Assembly (NCBI GenBank): GCA_038223055.1
Contig: JBBRHF010000230.1
Location: forward strand, 1-5,606
Source of the DNA: JBBRHF01 sp038223055
Lineage (GTDB): Bacteria > Actinomycetota > Actinomycetes > JACCUZ01
Length of the DNA: 5,606 nucleotides
Direction of reading: 5' to 3'
Shown here one piece after another: positions 5,236 to 5,606 of this stretch. The stretch's first letter is position 1. Every line of letters starts with the position of its first letter. The notes below the pieces were generated by a model that saw only the letters and a list, made by a program, of their open reading frames with translations, was not told where the DNA came from and made no database searches. The position numbers were made by a program, and so were the translations under genes.

Positions 5236-5606
5236 TCAGGCCCGGGCGGCGTCGACGAAGGCGTCGAACAGGCGCGGATCCTCGCCGGCCTCGGGGTGCC
5301 AGAGCACGCCGAGGGCGAAGCGCTGCCCGGGATCCTCGACCACCTCCGCCGTGTCGTCGTGCGCCCAGCCGCTGACGGTCAGTGAGCCGGCGGCGGCGAG
5401 GCCCTGATGGTGATAGGACGGGACGCTGACGGTCGCGCCGAGGATCCTTCGGGCCAGGCTTCCGACGGCCAAGCGCACCTCGTGCAGCCCGTAGATTCCC
5501 GGCGCTGGGCGGTGCTGCTCGTGGCCCACCACGTCGGGCAGGTGCTGCACCAGCGTGGCGCCGGCGCCCGCCGCCCACCGCGGCAAACCCCCGCAAAAGC
5601 CCGGGC
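5236..5606 (-). CDS. Gamma-glutamyl-gamma-aminobutyrate hydrolase-like class I amidotransferase (partial)
   Basis: Only the C-terminal 123 or so codons are present; the gene enters from the right edge. The part seen covers the triad of a class I glutamine amidotransferase fold: the nucleophile elbow GFCGG with Cys encoded at 5593-5595, and WHPE with the catalytic His at 5296-5298 and Glu at 5290-5292. QHLPDVVGH, HRPAP and SYHHQG are typical of the PuuD/Rv2859c group, which hydrolyses gamma-glutamylated amines such as gamma-glutamyl-GABA to glutamate plus the free amine. The usual elbow reads CRGxQ; here it is CGGLP with spacing kept, so Arg and Gln of that motif are replaced. This may reflect divergence, loss of activity or a base-call error near the sequence end. 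The family partner genes are a glutamine synthetase-like ligase, an aldehyde dehydrogenase and an SDR. The SDR at 55-822 is a candidate, but it lies on the opposite strand. A GTG or ATG start is not visible. Confidence 0.88.
   Translation of the reverse strand, partial: PGFCGGLPRWAAGAGATLVQHLPDVVGHEQHRPAPGIYGLHEVRLAVGSLARRILGATVSVPSYHHQGLAAAGSLTVSGWAHDDTAEVVEDPGQRFALGVLWHPEAGEDPRLFDAFVDAARA

Overview
The window is high-GC DNA with GTG starts, strongly GC-biased third codon positions and actinobacterial protein families, so it most likely comes from the chromosome of an actinomycete (Actinomycetota). The family cannot be fixed from the sequence alone. The outermost genes are an SDR dehydrogenase and a gamma-glutamyl-GABA hydrolase-type amidotransferase. 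In Mycobacterium tuberculosis their counterparts (Rv2857c and Rv2859c, with aldC and glnA4) lie in one co-directional polyamine/GABA-type catabolic cluster. Here they face each other about 4.4 kb apart, with unrelated genes between them.

Layout, left to right. 1-42: three 14-bp tandem repeats. 55-822 (+): complete SDR oxidoreductase. 823-1074: no gene, but a stack of 25-bp tandem repeats, a perfect 16-bp-stem palindrome and a G-quadruplex-type G-run. 1075-2043 (+): orphan protein with an AbiEi-like N-terminal winged helix and a DUF559/VSR-like nuclease-type C-terminus; a second copy of the palindrome overlaps its 3' end. 2048-2189: an array of further copies of one palindrome arm, filling the gap to a convergent operon. 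3732-4445 (-): TetR regulator, overlapping by 4 nt a 14-helix DHA2-type MFS drug exporter at 2212-3735 (-). 4473-4512: a strong operator/promoter candidate for that operon. 4607-4706: 15-bp tandem repeats. 4707-5093 (-): small four-cysteine zinc-ribbon protein of unknown function. 5236-5606 (-): C-terminal part of the amidotransferase, cut by the window edge.

How the genes work together. TetR and the MFS exporter form a self-contained, probably autoregulated efflux operon: the 28-bp inverted repeat has the candidate -10 hexamer as its exact spacer. The flanking SDR and amidotransferase suggest breakdown of gamma-glutamylated amines. No defence system or other multi-gene novelty is evident. 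The most unusual content is the family of related intergenic repeats, all carrying the word GCAACGTC or its complement, that bracket the AbiEi/DUF559-like gene and supply its last codons and stop.
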